Below are positions 14,287 to 18,137 of a stretch of DNA of 18,137 nt, in pieces. Both the position numbers and the translations under genes were made by a program. Where the stretch lies: positions 1 through 18,137 of the forward strand of contig JAJDYK010000292.1 of NCBI GenBank assembly GCA_022825185.1. The letters run 5' to 3'. How positions within the stretch are numbered: the first letter of the stretch is position 1; every line of letters starts with the position of its first letter. The DNA is from Candidatus Latescibacterota bacterium. GTDB taxonomy: Bacteria; Latescibacterota; UBA2968; UBA8231. The notes under the pieces were generated by a model, which saw only the letters and a list, made by a program, of their open reading frames with translations, had not been told where the DNA came from and made no database searches.

Positions 14287-16107
14287 ATGCGGATCACGCG
14301 CTCGCTAGCTTTCTGCTTTATCCTCGCCTCGGTGGCCCATGCCGCGGACAGTCCCGTTCTCCGCGCCCACGCCTTCACGCTCTACGGCGACCCCAAGTAC
14401 GGGCCTGATTTTACCCACTTCGACTACGTCAATCCCGACGCCCCCAAAGGCGGCGAAATCCGCCTCGCCGCCATCGGCACGTACGACAACCTCAATCCCT
14501 TCACCCTCAAGGGGGTGGCCGCCTACGGCTCGCTGATGCTCTACAATCGGCTCTGCACTAAGTCCAAGGACGAGTCGTTTACCGAATACGGCCAGCTCGC
14601 CGCGCAGATGCAGATGCCGGAGGACCGCTCTTGGATCATCTTCGAGCTGCACCCCGAAGCGCGCTGGCATGATGGCGTTCCGGTGACCGCGGCCGACGTG
14701 ATCTTCAGCTTCAAAATTCTCACCACCAAGGGCATCCCGTTCTTTCGCACTTTCTACGCCGATGTTGACACGGTCTTCGCCCTCGACGAGCGCCAAGTGA
14801 GGTTCGAGTTCAAGGAGGGCACCAACCGCGAAATGCCGCTGATCATCGGCCAGCTACGAGTATTGCCTAAGCACTATTGGGAAGGGCGCGAATTCGCCGC
14901 CACCACGCTTGAGCCGCCTCTGGGTAGCGGTCCGTACAAGATCGCCGAGTTCGAGCCGGGCCGCTCGATTACCTACGAGCGCGTCGATGACTACTGGGCG
15001 CGCGACCTGCCCGTGCACAAGGGCCGCCACAACTTCGACCGCATCCGCTACGAGTACTACCGCGACCAGACCGTGGCCATCGAAGCCTTTAAGACGGGGG
15101 GATACGACTACCGCCTGTTGAGCAATTCCAAGGAATGGGCTACGGACTACGAGGACTTTGCGCCGATCACCGAGGGACGGATGATCAAGGTGCAGATCCC
15201 GCACCAGCTCATCCGCGGCATGTCGGGCTTTGCGTTTAATACGCGGCGCGACAAGTTCAAAGATCCCAAGGTGCGGCAGGCGCTCGCCTATGCGTACGAC
15301 TTTGAATGGACTAACAAGAATCTGTTCTATGGTCTCCTCACTCGTAGCAACAGCTATTGGGGGAACTCGGACCTTGGGTCGTCGGGGCTGCCCACGGGAC
15401 AGGAGTTGGAAATTTTGGCGGCGTACCGGGGGCGGATACCGGACGAGGTGTTTACTACTGTCTATGCGCCGCCAGCTACTAACGGCTCGGGACAGTTGCG
15501 CCAAAACCTGCGCACGGCGAAGAAATTGCTCACCGAGGCTGGCTGGACTGTGGTCGATGGGAAGCTGACTCACGCTGAGACCGGCGAGGTAATGCGCTTT
15601 GAATTCTTGCTTGGTTCCTCGTCGTACGAGCGCGTCCTCAGCCCCCTCGTGCAAAACCTCGAACGCCTTGGCGTTGAGGCGACTATTCGCACCGTGGATG
15701 CGGCGCAGTACCAGAACCGCGTCCAGGACTTTGATTTCGACATCATCGTCGCCTCGTGGCGTCAGACCTTGAGTCCGGGCAATGAGCAGCGCAACTTCTG
15801 GTCGAGTACGGCGGCGCGATCGGCGGGCAGCCGCAACTACGTCGGCATTGCCGACCCGGTCATCGACGAACTGATCGAGCGCCAGATCGCCGCTCCCGAC
15901 CGTCCAACTCAGGTCGCGATAACCCATGCCCTCGACCGCATCTTGCTCTGGAACCACTACGTGATCCCCGACTCGCACAGCCGCTCCTATCGCTTGGCCT
16001 ACTGGAACAAGTTCGGGCGAATGCCAGCGCCAGCACCTAATGGGCTAGGCTTTCCCGACACTTGGTGGTGGGACGCGGAAAAAGCGGCGCGTTTAGAATC
16101 CAAATGA
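14287..16107 (+). CDS. Peptide-type ABC transporter substrate-binding protein (YejA-like), copy 1
   Basis: A 606-residue periplasmic binding protein of the SBP family 5 (DppA/OppA) group, YejA branch. It has a signal peptide (1-19, ending SVAHA), then TLYGDPKYGPDFTHFDYVNP and APKGGEIRLAAIGTYDNLNP, the YejA-type opening. PLGSGPYKIAEFEPGRSI and YRDQTVAIEAFKTG mark the binding cleft region. Relatives bind oligopeptides or peptide antibiotics such as microcin C and deliver them to a YejBEF transporter. No good Shine-Dalgarno sequence precedes the ATG at 14287, though the signal peptide supports it. A TATAAT at 14222-14227 lacks a matching -35. A second, homologous binding protein follows, then the permease. 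Confidence 0.9.
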   Translation: MRITRSLAFCFILASVAHAADSPVLRAHAFTLYGDPKYGPDFTHFDYVNPDAPKGGEIRLAAIGTYDNLNPFTLKGVAAYGSLMLYNRLCTKSKDESFTEYGQLAAQMQMPEDRSWIIFELHPEARWHDGVPVTAADVIFSFKILTTKGIPFFRTFYADVDTVFALDERQVRFEFKEGTNREMPLIIGQLRVLPKHYWEGREFAATTLEPPLGSGPYKIAEFEPGRSITYERVDDYWARDLPVHKGRHNFDRIRYEYYRDQTVAIEAFKTGGYDYRLLSNSKEWATDYEDFAPITEGRMIKVQIPHQLIRGMSGFAFNTRRDKFKDPKVRQALAYAYDFEWTNKNLFYGLLTRSNSYWGNSDLGSSGLPTGQELEILAAYRGRIPDEVFTTVYAPPATNGSGQLRQNLRTAKKLLTEAGWTVVDGKLTHAETGEVMRFEFLLGSSSYERVLSPLVQNLERLGVEATIRTVDAAQYQNRVQDFDFDIIVASWRQTLSPGNEQRNFWSSTAARSAGSRNYVGIADPVIDELIERQIAAPDRPTQVAITHALDRILLWNHYVIPDSHSRSYRLAYWNKFGRMPAPAPNGLGFPDTWWWDAEKAARLESK

Positions 16108-16154
16108 ATGTCGTGAATGTCGCGCTTGAATCGTCCATTGACAGAAAGTTGACT

Positions 16155-17975
16155 ATGCACATCGCACTTTTCTTAATCGCCGTCCTGACAACGCTTCCCG
16201 TCCGTGCCGACAACTACGTCAGCCACGGCATCTCCCTCTACGGCGAACTCAAATACGGCCCAGACTTTACCCATTTTGCATATACTAACCCGGACGCGCC
16301 GAAGGGCGGTACGCTGCGCCTAGGTTGGATCGGCACCTTTGACAGCCTCAATCCCTATATCCTTAAGGGCATTGAGCCGCCGCGTATAGGTAGCTTGATC
16401 TACGACACCCTCACCGAAAGCGCCGAAGACGAAATCGCCACTGGATACGGTCGCCTCGCCGAGCGCATCGAAGTTCCTCCCGACAATTCTTGGGTGCTCT
16501 ACACCCTGCGGTCGGAGGCGCGCTGGCACGACGGCAAGCCCATAACTCCCGAGGACGTGATTTTTTCGCTGGAGACCTATAAGACCAAGGGGCATCCCAG
16601 ATTCCGCAACTATTTTGCGGCCATCGAGACAGCCGAAAAGGTCGGGGCGCGTCAGGTCCGGTTGATCTTCAGCGGAGAGACTAACAAAGAACTGCCGCTA
16701 ATCTCGGGCCAGATGCCCATTCTGCCCAAACACTACTGGGAGGGCCGCAATTTCGAGGAAACCACGCTCGATCCGCCGCTGGGCAGTGGACCCTACCGAA
16801 TCGCTGCGGTCGAGGCCGGGCGCTCGATTACCTACGAGCGCGTCGCAGACTACTGGGGCCGCGACCTGCCCGTCAACAAGGGCCGCTTCAACTTCGACCG
16901 CATCCACTTCGACTACTACCGCGACCAGACCGTGGCCATTGAGGCGCTCAAGGCTGGCGAATTCGACTATCGCCGCGAAAGCTCGTCCAAGGATTGGTCA
17001 ACGGCCTACGAGGGAGAAGCCGTGGCCGCTGGCAGGCTGGTCAAGGACCCACTGCCCCATCAGCGCGCCGCTGGTATGCAGGCGTTCTGGTTCAACACGC
17101 GCCGCGCCAAGTTTTCCGATCCTCGGGTGCGGCAGGCCCTCGGCTACGCCTTTGACTTCGAGTGGACCAAAAAGAATCTGTTCTACGGCCTCTACACCCG
17201 CAGCAATAGTTACTTCGCCAATTCGGAGTTGGCCTCTGCAGGACTGCCCTCGGGTCGGGAGCTGGAAATTTTGGAGGAGTACCGGGGGCGCATTCCCGAC
17301 GAACTTTTTACTACTGAGTTTCAGCTACCTACCACCGATGGCTCGGCTCGGCTCCGCCAAAACTTGCGCACTGCCCAAAAGCTGTTGCAAGAAGCAGGTT
17401 GGGTAGTTGTCGATGATGTCCTGACCCACGCCGAGACCGGCGAGGTCATGGAAATCGAATTTTTGCTTTCTAGCTCGTCGTGGGAACGCATTGTCGCGCC
17501 GATGATTCCCAACCTCGAACGCCTCGGCGTCAAAGCGACGATCCGCATTGTCGATCGGACCCAGTATCAAAACAGGGTTCAAGCCTTTGACTACGACGTC
17601 ATTGTCCTAGTCCGAGGCCAGAGCCACAGTCCCGGCAATGAGCAGCGCAACTACTGGACCAGTGTCGTGGCAGACGAGCCGGGCAGCGGCAACGTTGCCG
17701 GTATTAAAGACCCGGTCGTCGATGAGTTGGTCGAACGACTGATTCAGGCTCCTAGCCGCGCCGAACTGGTAGCGATGACTCGGGCGCTGGACCGGGTATT
17801 GCTGTGGGGGCACTACACCATCCCGCACTGGTACAGCGACAATTTCCGCGTGGTCCACTGGGACAAATTCGGCAAACCCGCCTTGTCTGCCCCCTACACC
17901 GGCGACTACTTCGTCATGCCCTACACTTGGTGGTACGACGTAGAGAAGGCGGCGCGGCTGGAGCAGGGCCGTTAG
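16155..17975 (+). CDS. Peptide-type ABC transporter substrate-binding protein (YejA-like), copy 2
   Basis: A protein of 606 residues, the same length as the gene before it and clearly homologous throughout (SLYGELKYGPDFTHF, PDAPKGGTLRLGWIGTF, PPLGSGPYRIAAVEAGRS, YRDQTVAIEALKAGEFDY). The signal peptide from the ATG at 16155 is MHIALFLIAVLTTLPVRA. An in-frame ATG at 16104 overlaps the stop of copy 1 (ATGA) and would add 17 residues, some of them acidic, before the signal sequence. I prefer 16155 because it aligns with copy 1, although coupling through 16104 cannot be excluded. The protein should feed peptides or peptide-like compounds to the permease that begins nine bases downstream. Two binding proteins for one channel would widen the substrate range. 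Confidence 0.9.
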   Translation: MHIALFLIAVLTTLPVRADNYVSHGISLYGELKYGPDFTHFAYTNPDAPKGGTLRLGWIGTFDSLNPYILKGIEPPRIGSLIYDTLTESAEDEIATGYGRLAERIEVPPDNSWVLYTLRSEARWHDGKPITPEDVIFSLETYKTKGHPRFRNYFAAIETAEKVGARQVRLIFSGETNKELPLISGQMPILPKHYWEGRNFEETTLDPPLGSGPYRIAAVEAGRSITYERVADYWGRDLPVNKGRFNFDRIHFDYYRDQTVAIEALKAGEFDYRRESSSKDWSTAYEGEAVAAGRLVKDPLPHQRAAGMQAFWFNTRRAKFSDPRVRQALGYAFDFEWTKKNLFYGLYTRSNSYFANSELASAGLPSGRELEILEEYRGRIPDELFTTEFQLPTTDGSARLRQNLRTAQKLLQEAGWVVVDDVLTHAETGEVMEIEFLLSSSSWERIVAPMIPNLERLGVKATIRIVDRTQYQNRVQAFDYDVIVLVRGQSHSPGNEQRNYWTSVVADEPGSGNVAGIKDPVVDELVERLIQAPSRAELVAMTRALDRVLLWGHYTIPHWYSDNFRVVHWDKFGKPALSAPYTGDYFVMPYTWWYDVEKAARLEQGR

Positions 17976-17984
17976 CCCGATTTT

Positions 17985-18137
17985 ATGGGCGCTTACATCC
18001 TCCGCCGCCTGCTGTTGATGGTGCCGACCCTCTTCGGCATTATGACCATCAACTTCCTCATCATCCAAGCGGCACCGGGCGGCCCGGTCGAGCGCACCAT
18101 CGCGGTGATTCAGGGCTTTGGCACGGACGCCACCGAG
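17985..18137 (+). CDS. YejB-like ABC transporter permease, N-terminal fragment (cut by window edge)
   Basis: The frame from the ATG at 17985 stays open to the end of the window (51 codons). It begins [20 protein letters not shown], the first transmembrane helix of DppB/YejB-type permeases, followed by [18 protein letters not shown], whose APGGP turn is conserved in YejB. It lies nine bases after the second binding-protein gene, so all three belong to one importer operon. The remaining permease and ATPase genes are expected to the right. Confidence 0.85.
   Translation, partial: MGAYILRRLLLMVPTLFGIMTINFLIIQAAPGGPVERTIAVIQGFGTDATE

Noticed and set aside
14854..15978. A 374-codon open frame on the minus strand
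   Set aside because: It is antisense to the first YejA-like gene, with valine/arginine-rich low-information sequence typical of a shadow frame.
1..18137. CRISPR array, tRNA, rRNA, transposase or integrase
   Set aside because: No regularly spaced long repeats, cloverleaf-like sequences, ribosomal RNA segments or recombinase motifs were seen on either strand.

Overview
The window looks like a chromosomal segment of a Gram-negative bacterium of moderately high GC. Two large TonB-dependent receptors with carboxypeptidase-regulatory-like N-terminal domains and a DUF4249-type lipoprotein are usual in the Bacteroidota/FCB superphylum. The Shine-Dalgarno sequences, sigma70-like promoters and base composition do not look like typical Bacteroides. 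A deep FCB-type or related environmental lineage fits, but the phylum cannot be fixed from this sequence.

Layout. (1) 1-1370, plus strand: the 3' part of a PIG-L/LmbE-like deacetylase gene, then a complete ferritin gene. (2) 1444-3570: a more AT-rich module that looks like an acquired type II restriction-modification system. An XRE regulator and a PD-(D/E)xK nuclease candidate are coded leftwards with overlapping ends. A D12-class adenine methyltransferase is divergent. The shared spacer holds a good promoter with an inverted repeat inside it. (3) 3588-10908, all on the minus strand: TonB receptor 2, a secreted fasciclin protein, a CarH-like MerR/B12-binding regulator, TonB receptor 1 and its DUF4249 partner. 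(4) 11076-13541, plus strand: a class III aminotransferase and a luciferase-like flavin monooxygenase. (5) 13629-14201: an intact HicB/DUF1902-like antitoxin followed by a frameshifted HicA-like toxin. (6) 14287 to the right edge: two tandem YejA-like solute-binding proteins of equal length and the start of a YejB-like permease, which form a peptide-type ABC importer.

How the parts work together. The most interesting point is the fasciclin promoter at 8558-8586. It is built out of an array of 11-bp direct repeats, and three of the four repeats carry the TnnACA core known for CarH operators. The gene two positions downstream encodes a CarH-like protein that keeps the Trp, Glu-His and His residues of the B12 photoreceptor pocket. 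This predicts a light- and adenosylcobalamin-responsive fasciclin-carH unit lying between two paralogous TonB receptors, with no carotenoid or photolyase gene in view. The restriction module carries its own control region, and its nuclease is not one I can assign to a characterised enzyme.
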